Counted from the first letter of the stretch, positions 42,812-54,005 are shown. The stretch: 64,000 bases of DNA from Virgifigura deserti (GCA_003576685.1 QOZR01000007.1:186001-250000), one strand, 5' to 3'. Notes: a model not told the origin generated them from the letters alone. Numbers and translations are program-made.

Positions 42812-44425
42812 ATTCCAAAGCAGACGCAGTCTTCCCTCGCTTGGTTGCTTGACGCGATCTCCGGCCTGCCGCAGGCAGGAATGGAGGCCGTCGACCTGGG
42901 CGAGCGGGAGGCGTCGCAGGTCGACCGCCTGTTCGAGGCGATCGCCAACTATACCTACGACTGGGAAAGCTGGATGGGCGATGACGGTCGGCCACGCTGG
43001 ATCAATCCGGCGGTCGAGCGCATGACGGGCTACACGGTCGCCGAATGTCACGCCATGTCCGACTATCCATTGCCGCTCGTTCACGAGGACGATCGCGCCG
43101 ACATGGCCGCCCACCTGCGAAACGCGGCGGCCGGCCTGAGCGGCAACGACATCACCTTCCGCATCCGGCATCGGGCCGGCGAGATCCGGTGGGCGGCGGC
43201 ATCCTGGCAGAGCGTGCTCGACGAAGACGGCCGGTCGTTGGGCTATCGCACCAGCATACGCGACATCACCAGGCGCAAGCAGGCTGAGAATGCCTTGCAG
43301 GAGGCGCATGCGGAGGCCGATCGCGCGAATCGGGCGAAGTCACGGTTTCTCGCCGCCGCCAGCCATGACCTTCGACAGCCGCTGCAGGCGATCAGCATGT
43401 TCGTGTCGGCGCTGAAGAGCACCGCGAGCGGGCCGGCGAACGAGGAGATCATCGCCGCCCTCGAGGATTCGCTGCGCGCGACCAACGGCCTTCTTGACTC
43501 GCTGCTCGAGATGTCGCGGCTCGACGCAGGCGTCCTCGAGCCAAAGCCGCGCGATTTCGCGATCGGCGATCTGCTCGACCGCATGGAGCATGAGTTCGCG
43601 GGTCCGGCCGCGGAGAAGGGCATCGGCCTTCGTGTGGTCGCGTCGAGCGCCTTCGTCCATAGCGACCCGACCCTGCTCGATCGGATGCTGCGCAATCTTG
43701 TCTCCAATGCGGTCCGCTACACCAGCAAGGGCCGCATCCTGATCGGCTGCCGTCGGCGCGGATCGACCCTTCGGGTCGAGATCTGCGACACCGGCATCGG
43801 CATTCCCGCCGACAAGCTCGATGCCATCTTCGAGGAATTCTTGCAGCTCGGGAATCCGGAACGGGACCGGACCCGCGGCCTGGGACTGGGACTCGCGATC
43901 GTTCACCGTCTGGCGAAGCTGCTCGGGCACCGCATCGACGTCCGGTCCGAGCCGGGCCGAGGGTCGCGCTTCGCCGTCGAGATGCCCGTCGCCCATGCCA
44001 GCGCACCGGTCGGACGATCGACCGAGACGGCCGCGGACAGCCTCGCCGGCGCCTTGCTCGTGGCCATCGACGACGAAGCGATGCAGCTTCGCGCCATGAG
44101 CGAGGTCTTCCGGCGCTGGGGCTGCGTCGTGATCGCCGCCGTCTCCGCCGCCGAGGCGATCGATAAGCTTTCGAGTGACGGTCGGGTGCCGGCCGCCGTC
44201 ATCGCCGACTACCGGTTGCGCGATGGCGCGACCGGGGTGGAGGCGATTAGCGCGATCGGCAGCAGCGTGGGCCGCCCGGTACCGGGCATCATCCTGACCG
44301 GCGACATCGAGCCGGTCCGTTTGCAGGAAGTGGTGGCGACGGGGCTCGTGCTGCTGCACAAGCCGATCGACGCGGAGTCGCTCCGCCAGGTGCTACAGAG
44401 GCTCGTTGGGCAAGACGCGGATTAG
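42812..44425 (+). CDS. hybrid sensor histidine kinase (PAS-HisKA-HATPase-REC)
   Basis: About 537 residues if started at ATT 42812, which has a perfect AGGAGGT with six-base spacing; the frame is open to a GTG at 42719 that lacks good spacing, and a TTG lies at 42843. Order: PAS domain (DDGRPRWINPAVERMTGYTV, about residues 45-150), phospho-histidine in FLAAASHDLRQPLQAISMFV, ATPase blocks NLVSNAVRYTSKGR, GIGIPADKLDAIFEEFLQLG, GLGLGLAIVHRLAKLLGH, and a C-terminal receiver (AVIADYRLRDGATGVEAISA). There is no membrane segment. The H-box is like the ErcS'/NahK group, which works with LuxR-type regulators. Such a regulator is convergent 20 bases downstream. Confidence 0.88.
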   Translation: MPKQTQSSLAWLLDAISGLPQAGMEAVDLGEREASQVDRLFEAIANYTYDWESWMGDDGRPRWINPAVERMTGYTVAECHAMSDYPLPLVHEDDRADMAAHLRNAAAGLSGNDITFRIRHRAGEIRWAAASWQSVLDEDGRSLGYRTSIRDITRRKQAENALQEAHAEADRANRAKSRFLAAASHDLRQPLQAISMFVSALKSTASGPANEEIIAALEDSLRATNGLLDSLLEMSRLDAGVLEPKPRDFAIGDLLDRMEHEFAGPAAEKGIGLRVVASSAFVHSDPTLLDRMLRNLVSNAVRYTSKGRILIGCRRRGSTLRVEICDTGIGIPADKLDAIFEEFLQLGNPERDRTRGLGLGLAIVHRLAKLLGHRIDVRSEPGRGSRFAVEMPVAHASAPVGRSTETAADSLAGALLVAIDDEAMQLRAMSEVFRRWGCVVIAAVSAAEAIDKLSSDGRVPAAVIADYRLRDGATGVEAISAIGSSVGRPVPGIILTGDIEPVRLQEVVATGLVLLHKPIDAESLRQVLQRLVGQDAD

Positions 44426-44445
44426 TTAGAGCGCCGAAGGGCCGC

Positions 44446-45129
44446 TCACACCGGCGATTTGTCGGTGAACTCCGGCTGCGGCCATCCCAGATCGGCGGCC
44501 ACCATGGCGGCCTGGGTTCGGTTCGCCACGTTCAGCTTGCTCAGGATGATCTTCACATGCGCCTTCACGGTGCTCTCGAGCAGCCCGAGATTCCGCGCGA
44601 TCTCCTTATTCGACTGCCCGCCCATCAGCAGCGTCAGCACATCGCGCTGGCGCGGCGTCAGGGTGCTGAGAGGATTGTCCGACGACAGCCGCAAAGGGGG
44701 GTTTCCGGCACCACCGACCCAGCGGCGCTGGCGATCGAGAAACGCGTCGGACGGGATGTAGGTCTCTCCGGCAAGGACCAGTGACAGCGCATGCTTCAGC
44801 GTTTCGTCGCTCGCCGACTTGAGGATATAGCCGCGTGCCCCGGATTCGATCGTGCGGACGATATCGTCAGGATTGGAGATGGCGGAAAGAATCACGATCG
44901 GTGCCTTGGGAAGACGCTGCGCCAAGGCCTGCAGCCCCTTCAGCTGCTCCATGCCCGGCATCGCGAGGTCGCAGAGGATGAGATCGAGATCCGCCTGCTC
45001 GTTGGCGATTCGCAAAGCGCCGTCGGCGTCCGCCGCCTCGACCGCATCGATGTCGTCATAAAGGCTCGACAGCAGGAGCCGGAGGCCCCGACGGAAGAGC
45101 GTATGGTCGTCGGCAATGAGCACTTTCAT
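44446..45129 (-). CDS. LuxR/NarL-family response regulator
   Basis: 227 residues from ATG 45129 with AGGAAG ten bases upstream; an in-frame start 26 codons earlier was dropped. Receiver domain: acidic pair in VLIADDHTLFRRG, phospho-acceptor Asp54 in LILCDLAMPGM, Lys in YILKSASDETL. The C-terminal GerE/LuxR helix-turn-helix is LTPRQRDVLTLLMGGQSNKE through STVKAHVKIILSKLNV. This ErdR/AgmR-like layout pairs with hybrid kinases controlling carbon-source genes. Its probable kinase is the convergent gene next door, and the permease cluster is a likely target (inference). Confidence 0.93.
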   Translation of the reverse strand: MKVLIADDHTLFRRGLRLLLSSLYDDIDAVEAADADGALRIANEQADLDLILCDLAMPGMEQLKGLQALAQRLPKAPIVILSAISNPDDIVRTIESGARGYILKSASDETLKHALSLVLAGETYIPSDAFLDRQRRWVGGAGNPPLRLSSDNPLSTLTPRQRDVLTLLMGGQSNKEIARNLGLLESTVKAHVKIILSKLNVANRTQAAMVAADLGWPQPEFTDKSPV

Positions 45130-45397
45130 GACGAAGCGGCTTCCTGACCCGCGGAACGGAACGTTCTGTTGGCAATCATCCGAGCGACCGGGCGACACAT
45201 TCGCCAAGTAGGTCGGTTGGAGTCATGCAATCCTGGAGGACACTGAGATCTTCATCTGCCGAAGATAGATCCAGCCCCGACGCGGCACAAGCGGAGTCCC
45301 GCCCTGGCCCTTTTGGGGCCGGCCTCGGTCGATCCGTCGGATGGCGGCCGGCCTCGCCCGGTCTTGATGCGACGACGCCGGAAGACGAAGCGAAGAA

Positions 45398-45423
45398 GGG
45401 GACGGTGCGATCACACCGTCCCC
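45398..45423 (-). terminator. intrinsic terminator of the glp operon
   Basis: GGGGACGGTG (45398-45407) and CACCGTCCCC (45414-45423) form a perfect 10-bp stem with a six-base loop, 27 bases beyond the glpV stop. On the minus strand it is followed by TTCTTCGC, a modest T-rich tail. It is placed to end the glpD-glpV transcript. The rest of 45130-45450 shows nothing else. Confidence 0.75.
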
Positions 45424-45450
45424 TCCCGTCGCTTTACCGCCGGACCGGGA

Positions 45451-47214
45451 CTACCGAACCCGGCCTTCCTTCCAGGCCTGGAGAAGCTGGTCATAGGGCA
45501 CGGTCTCGCCCTGCGGCTTCTCGTTGGCCAGCTTCGGCTTCGGTGCGCCGGGCTGGTCGAGCCAGTACTGGGCGTCCTGCTCCTCATTGAGCTTCGGCGC
45601 GCATTCCTCCATGCCCGCCCGTTCGAGGCGCTGCAGCACCCGGTCCATCTCCTCGGCCAGGTTGTCCATCGCTTCCTGCGGTGTCCGCTCGCCGGTGACG
45701 GCCAGCGCGACGTTCTGCCACCAAAGCTGCGCCAGCTTCGGATAGTCGGGCACGTTCGTGCCGGTCGGCGACCAGGCGACGCGGGCCGGGCTGCGATAGA
45801 ACTCGACCAAGCCGCCGAGCTTGGGCGCGGCGTCGGTCATCGCCTGGCTGTTGATGTCCGACTCGCGAATCGGCGTCAGGCCGACCAGCGTCTTCTTCAG
45901 CGACACCGTCTTCGACACGACGAACTGGGCATAGAGCCAGGCCGCCTTGCGCCGCTCGAGCGGCGTGCTCTCCAGCATGGTCCAGGACCCGGCATCCTGA
46001 TAGCCGAGCTTCATGCCCTCCTCCCAGTAGGGCCCATGCGGCGAGGGCGCCATCCGCCATTTCGGCGTGCCGTCCTCGTTGACCACCGGCAGGTCGGGCT
46101 TGGTCAGCGCCGCAGTAAAGGCGGTGTACCAGAAGACCTGCTGGGCAATGTTGCCCTGGCCGGGCACCGGTCCGGCTTCGGAGAAGGTCATGCCGGACGC
46201 TTCCGGCGGCGCATACTGCTTCAGCCAGTCGATATATTTGGTCAGCGCATAGACCGCCGCCGGGCTGTTCGCGCCACCACCGCGGGTCACGCTCGAGCCG
46301 ACCGGATGGCAATCCTCGACCCGGATGCCCCATTCATCGACCGGCAAACCGTTCGGGATGCCCTTGTCGCCCTCGCCGGCCATTGACAGCCAGGCATCGG
46401 TGAAGCGCCAGCCGAGCGACGGGTCCTTCTTGCCGTAATCCATATGGCCGTAGACGCGAACGCCGTCGATCTCCTTCACGTCATTGGTGAAGAAGTTGGC
46501 GATATCCTCATAGGCTGACCAGTTGACCGGAACGCCCAGCTCGTAGCCATACTTCTCGCGGAACTGTTGCTTGAGGTCTTCGCGCGCGAACCAGTCGGCG
46601 CGGAACCAATAAAGATTGGCGAACTGCTGGTCGGGAAGCTGATACAGCTTGCCGTCCGGCCCGGTGGTGAAGCTCTTGCCGATGAAGTCGTCAATGTCGA
46701 GCGTCGGCAGCGTGACGTCCTTCCCCTCGCCCGTCATGAAGTCGGACAGCGGGATCACCTTGCCATAGCGGAAATGCGTGCCGATCAGGTCGCTGTCGTT
46801 GACATACATATCATAGACGTTCTGTCCCGACTGCATCTGAGTCTGCAGCTTCTCGATAACGTCGCCTTCCTGGATCAGATCGTGAGTCAGCCTGATCCCG
46901 GTAATTTCGGAGAAGGCCTTGGCGAGAGTCTCCGATTCATAGACATGCGTGTCGATGGTCTCGGAGACGACGTTGATCTCCATGCCAGCGAACGGCTTCG
47001 CCGCATCGACGAACCATTGCATCTCTTCGAGCTGCTGCTCGCGCGTGAGTGTGCTCGGATTGAACTCGGAATCGATCCACCGTTCCGCCGCCGCCATGTC
47101 GGCCTCGGCGGGGCGTGGATCGACCATGACGGCCGCGGCGATCGCGAACATCGCGACGCCGGTCAGCAGCGCCCCCTTATCAAGAATTCGAGAACGTTTC
47201 CTCTGCATTTGCAT
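45451..47214 (-). CDS. glpV: glycerol ABC transporter substrate-binding protein
   Basis: 587 residues from ATG 47214, which has GAGGGAGAA just upstream; earlier ATGs at 47250 and 47229 are possible. A basic N-terminus and hydrophobic segment (LLTGVAMFAIAAAVMV, cleavage after AEA) give a signal peptide. The mature protein is large for a binding protein, as is usual for GlpV (TGIRLTHDLIQEGDVIEKLQ, GKLYQLPDQQFANLYWFRAD). Together with GlpS, T, P, Q and U it forms the glycerol importer described in Rhizobium leguminosarum. It binds glycerol in the periplasm and delivers it to GlpPQ. Last gene of the operon, with a terminator behind it. Confidence 0.92.
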   Translation of the reverse strand: MQMQRKRSRILDKGALLTGVAMFAIAAAVMVDPRPAEADMAAAERWIDSEFNPSTLTREQQLEEMQWFVDAAKPFAGMEINVVSETIDTHVYESETLAKAFSEITGIRLTHDLIQEGDVIEKLQTQMQSGQNVYDMYVNDSDLIGTHFRYGKVIPLSDFMTGEGKDVTLPTLDIDDFIGKSFTTGPDGKLYQLPDQQFANLYWFRADWFAREDLKQQFREKYGYELGVPVNWSAYEDIANFFTNDVKEIDGVRVYGHMDYGKKDPSLGWRFTDAWLSMAGEGDKGIPNGLPVDEWGIRVEDCHPVGSSVTRGGGANSPAAVYALTKYIDWLKQYAPPEASGMTFSEAGPVPGQGNIAQQVFWYTAFTAALTKPDLPVVNEDGTPKWRMAPSPHGPYWEEGMKLGYQDAGSWTMLESTPLERRKAAWLYAQFVVSKTVSLKKTLVGLTPIRESDINSQAMTDAAPKLGGLVEFYRSPARVAWSPTGTNVPDYPKLAQLWWQNVALAVTGERTPQEAMDNLAEEMDRVLQRLERAGMEECAPKLNEEQDAQYWLDQPGAPKPKLANEKPQGETVPYDQLLQAWKEGRVR

Positions 47215-47322
47215 TCTGTTCTCCCTCATTGCCCCTTCGCTTTTCTTCATCGGCGTGGATCGCGGTGCACGGAAGGGGATTATCCACCGCCCGGGGCGAC
47301 ACCCGGTTCTCCGAAGCCGAAT

Positions 47323-47595
47323 TCAGCCCCAGCGCATGACGCCGGCCAGATAGAGCACCGACAGGACGACCGCACCCCACTGCGTCCAATCGGTGAGGCC
47401 GAGCCAGGCGAGATTGATGAACGCGCTGCCGAGCAGGCCGATGAACAGGCGATCGCCGCGCGTCGTCGCCATCGGCAGGAAGCCGCGCCGCGGCACCGAG
47501 GGGGAGGCCAGCTCCCACAGGGTCATCGTCGCCAGGATCAGCGCGATGACGACGAAGAACACAGCGGTCGGCAGCGTCCAAGCCATCCATTCCAT
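47323..47595 (-). CDS. glpU: DUF2160 membrane protein of the glycerol transporter operon
   Basis: 90 residues from ATG 47595 with GAGGGGAG upstream. Hydrophobic segments (LPTAVFFVVIALILATMTLW; LFIGLLGSAFINLAWLGL; AVVLSVLYLAGVMRWG) and the WELASPSVPRRGFLPMATTR loop are the DUF2160 pattern. It is always found between glpQ and glpV in this operon type. Its role is not established; it may be an accessory membrane subunit. Confidence 0.9.
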   Translation of the reverse strand: MEWMAWTLPTAVFFVVIALILATMTLWELASPSVPRRGFLPMATTRGDRLFIGLLGSAFINLAWLGLTDWTQWGAVVLSVLYLAGVMRWG

Positions 47596-47610
47596 GGGCC
47601 ACTCCCCTCG

Positions 47611-48408
47611 TCACACTCGTCCCAGGGCGAAGCCCTTGGCGATGTAGTTGCGGACGAACCAGATCACGAGCGCGCCCGGCACGATGGTGAGCACGCCGGC
47701 CGCCGCCAGCACTCCCCAGTCCATGCCCGCCGCGCTGACCGTTCGCGTCATGGTGGCGGCGATCGGCTTGGCGTCGACCGTCGTCAGGGTCCGCGCAAGC
47801 AGAAGCTCCACCCAGCTGAACATGAAGCAAAAGAAGGCGGTCACGCCGATTCCGGACCGGATCAACGGCAGAAACACCCGGACGAAGAAGCGCGGGAAGG
47901 TATAGCCGTCGAGATAGGCGGTCTCGTCGATCTCACGCGGCACGCCGGACATGAAGCCCTCGAGGATCCAGACCGCGAGCGGCACGTTGAACAGCATGTG
48001 GGCAAGCGCCACGGCGAGGTGGGTGTCGAACAGGCCGATGGTCGAGTAGAGCTGGAAGAAGGGTAGCAGGAACACCGCCGGTGGCGCCATCCGGTTGGTC
48101 AGCAACCAGAAGAACATGTGCTTGTCGCCGATGAACCGGTAGCGTGAGAAGGCATAGGCCGCCGGCAAGGCCACCAGCACGGACAGCACCGTATTGATGC
48201 AGACATAGATGATCGAGTTGATGTAGCCGCTGTACCAAGCCGGGTTGGTGAAGATCTCCACGTAGTTCGTCAGGGTGGGATTCTCGGGGAGCAGCGAGAA
48301 GCCGACGAGGATTTGGTCGTTCGTCTTCAGCGACATGTTCACCATCCAGTAGATCGGCAGGAGGATGAACAGGAAGTAGACGATGAGGGCGAGGCTGCGC
48401 TTTCTCAT
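47611..48408 (-). CDS. glpQ: glycerol ABC transporter permease
   Basis: 265 residues. The ATG at 48408 overlaps the GlpP stop by one base (TAATG). Six membrane segments start ALIVYFLFILLPIYWMVNMS; the EAA loop region is EIDETAYLDGYTFPRFFVRV. MalG-like permease of the carbohydrate-uptake family. With GlpP it forms the inner-membrane pore for glycerol. Confidence 0.93.
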   Translation of the reverse strand: MRKRSLALIVYFLFILLPIYWMVNMSLKTNDQILVGFSLLPENPTLTNYVEIFTNPAWYSGYINSIIYVCINTVLSVLVALPAAYAFSRYRFIGDKHMFFWLLTNRMAPPAVFLLPFFQLYSTIGLFDTHLAVALAHMLFNVPLAVWILEGFMSGVPREIDETAYLDGYTFPRFFVRVFLPLIRSGIGVTAFFCFMFSWVELLLARTLTTVDAKPIAATMTRTVSAAGMDWGVLAAAGVLTIVPGALVIWFVRNYIAKGFALGRV

Positions 48409-49273
48409 TACCGGGGTGCCCGACCTAGGTTTTCGATCACGGTGTAGAAGATCCAGCAGAACAGCAGGATGATCAGGAAATAGATGATCGAGAAGGCGGC
48501 TGCCGGGCCAAGGTCGAACCGCCCCACGGCCAGCGTCGTGAGGAACTGGCTGAGGAAGGTCGTCGAGTTGCCGGGCCCGCCGCCGGTGAGCACGAAGGGT
48601 TCGGTATAGATCATGAAGCTGTCCATGAACCGCAGCAGCACGGCGATCATCAGCACGCCGCGAAGCTTCGGCAGCTGGATGTAGCGGAACACCGCCCAGG
48701 CGGAGGCGCCGTCGATACGCGCCGCCTGATAGAAGGCGTCGGGAATGGCGCGCAGGCCGGCATAGCAGAGCAGCGCCACCAGCGGCGTCCAATGCCAAAC
48801 ATCCATCACCAGCACGGTCAGCCAGGCGTCGAACGGCTCGGCCGTGTAGTTATAATGAATGCCGAGCCGATTCACCGCGACGCCGGCAAGGCCGATGTCG
48901 GGGCGGGCGAAGATCTGCCAGATCGTTCCGACGACGTTCCAGGGAATCAGCAGCGGCAGCGCGATCAGGACGAGACAGAGCGAGGCCAGCCAGCCGCGCA
49001 CAGGAAGCGCCAGCGCAATCGCGATGCCGAGCGGAACCTCGATCAGCAGAACCCAGAAGGAGAACAGGAGCTGCCGCTGCAGCGCCTCGTGCAGGTCGCG
49101 GTCCTGGAGCACCATCTCGAAGAATTCGGTGCCGACGAAAACGCGGTTATAGGGCCCGAAGATGTCCTGGACCGAATAGTTCACCACGGTCATCAGCGGG
49201 ATGATCGCGCTGAAGGCGACGGTGACGAACACGGGCAGGACCAGGAACCAGGCCCGGTTGTTCGGGATCTTCT

Positions 49274-49277
<4 letters not shown>
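48408..49277 (-). CDS. glpP: glycerol ABC transporter permease
   Basis: 289 residues from ATG 49277, overlapping the GlpT stop by four bases, with GGAGG upstream. MalF/UgpA-like, six membrane segments (AWFLVLPVFVTVAFSAIIPL first) and EAA loop around FYQAARIDGASAWAVFRYIQ. GGGPGNSTTFLSQFL is a typical block of sugar/polyol permeases. Partner of GlpQ. Confidence 0.93.
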
Positions 49278-50367
<1,090 letters not shown>

Positions 50368-50368
<1 letters not shown>

Positions 50369-51483
50369 CAGGCTGCTCCGCTGACGGTGCCGGGCTGGCG
50401 CTCAGGCGCGGCGATCAGCCGCCCGTCGGCATCGAAGGCGAACAGGCGCTGCGGATCGAGATGGAGGGCAACCGTCTCGCCGATACGATAGCTATGGACG
50501 CCCGCGGTGTGCGCGACGATGGCAAGATCATTGTGCCGCCCATGGATGAAGGTTTCCGACCCGCTGATCTCGGCCAGCTCGACCGTCGCCGGAATCGCGA
50601 TGTCGGCCGGCGAGGACGGCGCCAGGGCGACATGGCTGGCCCGCACGCCGAGCCGGCAGGGGCCCGGCGGAAGCGCCCGCATATGGGATGGCAGGGGGAA
50701 CGACAGATCGGGCGAGAGCCGCACGACGCCGCTGCCGCGGCGTTCGATGGCGACCGCCAGAAGATTCATCGGCGGATCGCTGAAGATCTCTCCGACGCGG
50801 ACGGAGGCCGGCCGGTGATAGACATCAAGGGTCGCGCCGAACTGGATCAGTCGACCGGCGTCCAGCACCGCCGCCTGGCCGCCGAGCAGCAGCGCCTCCT
50901 GCGGCTCGGTCGTGGCGTAGACCACGGTCGTGGTGTGGCGCGCGAAGATCTCGCGCATCTCGGCGCGCATCTCCTCGCGGAGCTTGTAGTCGAGATTGAC
51001 CAGCGGCTCGTCGAGCAGCAGCAGATCGGCCTCCTTGACCAGCGCCCGGGCGATGGCCGTGCGCTGCTGCTGACCGCCGGACAGCTCGCCGGGCAGCCGA
51101 TCGAGCAGCTTGTCGATATGCATCATCTCGGCGACCGCAAGGACCTTGCGGTCGATCTCGGCCGCGCTCAGCCGTCGCCCGAGGCGGAGCGGCGAGGCGA
51201 TGTTCTCGTAGACGGTAAAGGAGGGATAGTTCACGAACTGCTGGTAGACCATCGCGACGCTGCGCCCGCGCACACCCAGGGAAGTCACGTCGCGGCCGTC
51301 GATGCGGATCTTGCCAGAGGTCGGGTGGTCGAGACCCGCCATAAGCCGAAGCAGCGACGTCTTGCCGGCGAGCGTGGGTCCCAGCAGCAGATTGAACGAC
51401 CCCGGCTCCAGCGTCAGGCTGATGTCGTCGAGATGCATCGACCGGCCGACCCGCACGCCGATGTGATCGAGCACGAGCTTCAT
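50368..51483 (-). CDS. glpS: glycerol ABC transporter ATP-binding protein
   Basis: 371 residues; ATG 51483 overlaps the glpD stop by four bases. The signature LSGGQQQRTAIARAL and Walker B LLLLDEPLVNLDYK are canonical, while Walker A is the unusual GPTLAGKTSLLR, with Leu-Ala in place of the common Gly-Cys or Gly-Ser. H-loop histidine is replaced in TVVYATTEPQEALLL (Thr where His is usual), suggesting an asymmetric ATPase pair with GlpT. TOBE-like C-terminal domain. Gene symbol follows the Rhizobium glpSTPQUV order. Confidence 0.92.
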
Positions 51484-53003
51484 CGTGCCCCCGCCTGCGC
51501 CAGAGGCGGCGCCTCGCTCAACCATGCCTCCAAGGCGGCGCGCGTCGCCGGCGCGACATGCAGCCCGAGCTTCGAGCGGCGCCACAGGATGTCCTCCGCG
51601 GTTCGCGCCCATTCATTGGTGATCAGATAATCGACTTCGCGGCCATAGAGATCTTCGCCGAAATGCGGCCCGAGATCGGCCATCCCGCCGGCGCCATCGA
51701 GCAGCCGGTCGGCGCGGGTGCCGTAGGCGCGCGCATAGCGCCGCGCCAGCGCGGCAGGCAGCCACGGGAACCGGGCGCGGAACGCGGCCAGGAAATGGTC
51801 GAAATCGGCCTCCGGCATGTCGCCGCCCGGCAGGGGCACCTGCGCCGTCCAGGACGGGCCCATCGCGGGAAAGCGGGGCTGCAGCTTCGTCAGCGCATGC
51901 TCGGCCAGCCTCCGATAGGTCGTGATCTTGCCGCCGAACACCGACAGGATCGGCGCCCCGCCGGCCTCTTCGAGGTCGAGCACATAGTCGCGGGTGACGG
52001 CGGATGCGCTCTGCGCCTCGTCATCATAGAGGGGGCGAACGCCGGCATAGGTCCAGACCACATCCTGCGGCGCAACCTGCGGAATGAAATGGCGGTTCAC
52101 GACACCGCACAGATAGGCGACCTCGGCGTCCGAGATGCTGACGCTCGCCGGATCGCCGTCGAAGGCGATATCCGTGGTGCCGATCAGGGTATAGTTCCGC
52201 TCGTAGGGGATCGCGAAAATGATGCGGCGATCCTCGTTCTGCAGGATATAGGCATGCTCCCCGTCATAGAGCTTGCCGACGACGATGTGGCTGCCCTTGA
52301 CGAGACGGAGCCGGTGTTGCCCGCGACTCCCGAGCGCCTCATCGACGAACGCGGCAGCCCAGGGGCCGGCGGCGTTGATCAGCGCCCGCGCCCGGACGGA
52401 GTCGCGCTCGCCGGTCGCCACATCCTCGATCACCGCCTCCCAAAGATCATTGCGCCGTTCGGCGGCGATGCAGCGCGTCCGCGGCAGGATTCGCGCGCCC
52501 CGTTCGGCGGCGTCGAGCGCATTCAGCACCACGAGGCGCGAATCCTCGACCCAGCAGTCGGAATAGATGAAGCCCTTGGTCAGCGAGCGCTTGAGCGGCG
52601 CACCGACGGGATCGCGCCTGAGGTCGACGCCGTGCGAGCCGGGCAGGCGCTTGCGGCCGCCGAGATGATCGTACAGGAACAGGCCGAACCGGATCATCCA
52701 GGCCGGCCGCAGCGACTTCTCGTGCGGCAGAACGAACCGCAGCGGCCAGATGATGTGCGGCGCCTGGGCGAGCAGCACCTCGCGCTCGATCAGCGCCTCG
52801 CGTACCAGCCGGAATTCGTAATATTCGAGATAGCGCAGGCCGCCATGGATCAGCTTGGTGCTGGCCGACGAGGTCGAGCTGGCAAGGTCCGCCTGCTCCA
52901 CCAAGACCGCACTCAAGCCCCGACCGACCGCATCGCGGGCTATCCCGGCGCCGTTGATGCCGCCGCCAACCACCAACAGGTCAACGATCGCGTCGACCGG
53001 CAA
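51480..53003 (-). CDS. glpD: glycerol-3-phosphate dehydrogenase (FAD-dependent)
   Basis: 507 residues from TTG 53003, supported by GGGAGGA eight bases upstream. The FAD-binding Rossmann motif is LLVVGGGINGAGIARDAVGR; family blocks are STSSASTKLIHGGLRYLEYY, LINAAGPWAAAFVDEAL and TLIGTTDIAFDGDPASV. It oxidises sn-glycerol-3-phosphate to dihydroxyacetone phosphate and passes electrons to quinone at the inner membrane. It is the first gene of the glpD-S-T-P-Q-U-V operon and lies downstream of glpR on the same strand with a 149-base gap containing a candidate operator. Confidence 0.95.
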   Translation of the reverse strand: MPVDAIVDLLVVGGGINGAGIARDAVGRGLSAVLVEQADLASSTSSASTKLIHGGLRYLEYYEFRLVREALIEREVLLAQAPHIIWPLRFVLPHEKSLRPAWMIRFGLFLYDHLGGRKRLPGSHGVDLRRDPVGAPLKRSLTKGFIYSDCWVEDSRLVVLNALDAAERGARILPRTRCIAAERRNDLWEAVIEDVATGERDSVRARALINAAGPWAAAFVDEALGSRGQHRLRLVKGSHIVVGKLYDGEHAYILQNEDRRIIFAIPYERNYTLIGTTDIAFDGDPASVSISDAEVAYLCGVVNRHFIPQVAPQDVVWTYAGVRPLYDDEAQSASAVTRDYVLDLEEAGGAPILSVFGGKITTYRRLAEHALTKLQPRFPAMGPSWTAQVPLPGGDMPEADFDHFLAAFRARFPWLPAALARRYARAYGTRADRLLDGAGGMADLGPHFGEDLYGREVDYLITNEWARTAEDILWRRSKLGLHVAPATRAALEAWLSEAPPLAQAGAR

Positions 53004-53103
53004 GGCTCGTCCTCCCGTCGCGCCTGCGATCCCGTTCGCCTCCGCAAAGGCGCCTCGGCCACAGGCATTGCAAGCTTTGCCGGTCAGGCTAATGCGCGCC
53101 GAT

Positions 53104-53123
53104 AATTTTCACAATCGAAAATT
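53104..53123. promoter_or_regulatory. candidate GlpR operator upstream of glpD
   Basis: AATTTTC (53104-53110) and GAAAATT (53117-53123) form a perfect 7-bp inverted repeat with a six-base spacer, about 100 bases before the glpD start and just after glpR. It resembles the TTTTCG...CGAAAA-type operators of DeoR-family GlpR repressors. Confidence 0.55.
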
Positions 53124-53152
53124 CACGGCCGCGATGTTTGCGGAAAGGAAAA

Positions 53153-53968
53153 TCAGTCGGCCGCATCGATTGGCGCTGCGGCCGTGTTGTATCCGGCTTC
53201 CTCGGCCTCGTCGGCGACATAGAGGCGGACGCCGCTGGCGGCGAGCAGTTCGGCGACCGGCGCCGGCGGTGGCGCATCGGTGAAGAAGGCGCTGAGGTCC
53301 TGGAGCCTGCCCAGCCGCACCATCGCATTGCGCCCGAACTTGCTGTGGTCCGCGGCAAGGAAGACCTGGCGCGCATTGGCGATGATGGTCTGCGACACGC
53401 GGACCTCGCGATAGTCGAAATCGAGGAGCGCGCCGTCGGCGTCGATTCCGCTGATGCCGATGATGCCGTAATCGACCTTGAACCGGTCGATGAAATCGAC
53501 CGTCGCCTCGCCGATGATCGCGTGGTCGGCGCTACGAACCACCCCGCCGGCGACGATCACCTCGAAATCCTTCTTCTGCGCCAGCGTGCTGGCGACGTGG
53601 AGATTGTTGGTGATCACGCGCAGGCCATGATGCTTCAGCAGGGCCCGGGCGACTTCCTCGGTCGTCGTGCCGATATTGATGAACAGCGACGCCTCGTCCG
53701 GGATGTGGCGCGCGACCATGGCGGCGATGCGCCGCTTCTCCGCGAGGCAGAGGATTTGACGCGTCTGGTAGGCGGTGTTCTCGACGCTGGACGGCAACCC
53801 GGCGCCGCCGTGATAACGGCGCAGCAGGTCGCGGTCGCACAGCGCGTTGATATCCCGCCGGACGGTCTGGGGCGTGACCGCGAAATGCTCCGCCAGCGCC
53901 TCGATCGAGACAAAACCACGCCGCCGTACCAGATCGACGATTTGTTCCTGACGCGAATTTTGAGGCAT
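53153..53968 (-). CDS. glpR: DeoR-family transcriptional repressor of glycerol metabolism
   Basis: 271 residues from ATG 53968; an extension of the frame to 54508 lies antisense to glpK and is not used. N-terminal DeoR helix-turn-helix: [20 protein letters not shown] and [20 protein letters not shown] followed by LRRYHGGA. The C-terminal sugar-phosphate sensor domain is recognisable from [20 protein letters not shown] and [19 protein letters not shown]. By analogy with GlpR it is released from DNA by glycerol-3-phosphate. It sits between the importer operon and the divergent glpK gene, so it can control both. Confidence 0.92.
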   Translation of the reverse strand: MPQNSRQEQIVDLVRRRGFVSIEALAEHFAVTPQTVRRDINALCDRDLLRRYHGGAGLPSSVENTAYQTRQILCLAEKRRIAAMVARHIPDEASLFINIGTTTEEVARALLKHHGLRVITNNLHVASTLAQKKDFEVIVAGGVVRSADHAIIGEATVDFIDRFKVDYGIIGISGIDADGALLDFDYREVRVSQTIIANARQVFLAADHSKFGRNAMVRLGRLQDLSAFFTDAPPPAPVAELLAASGVRLYVADEAEEAGYNTAAAPIDAAD

Positions 53969-54005
53969 GGCCGCCGATCCTGCTCCGAATGCACAGTCTA
54001 GCCGG

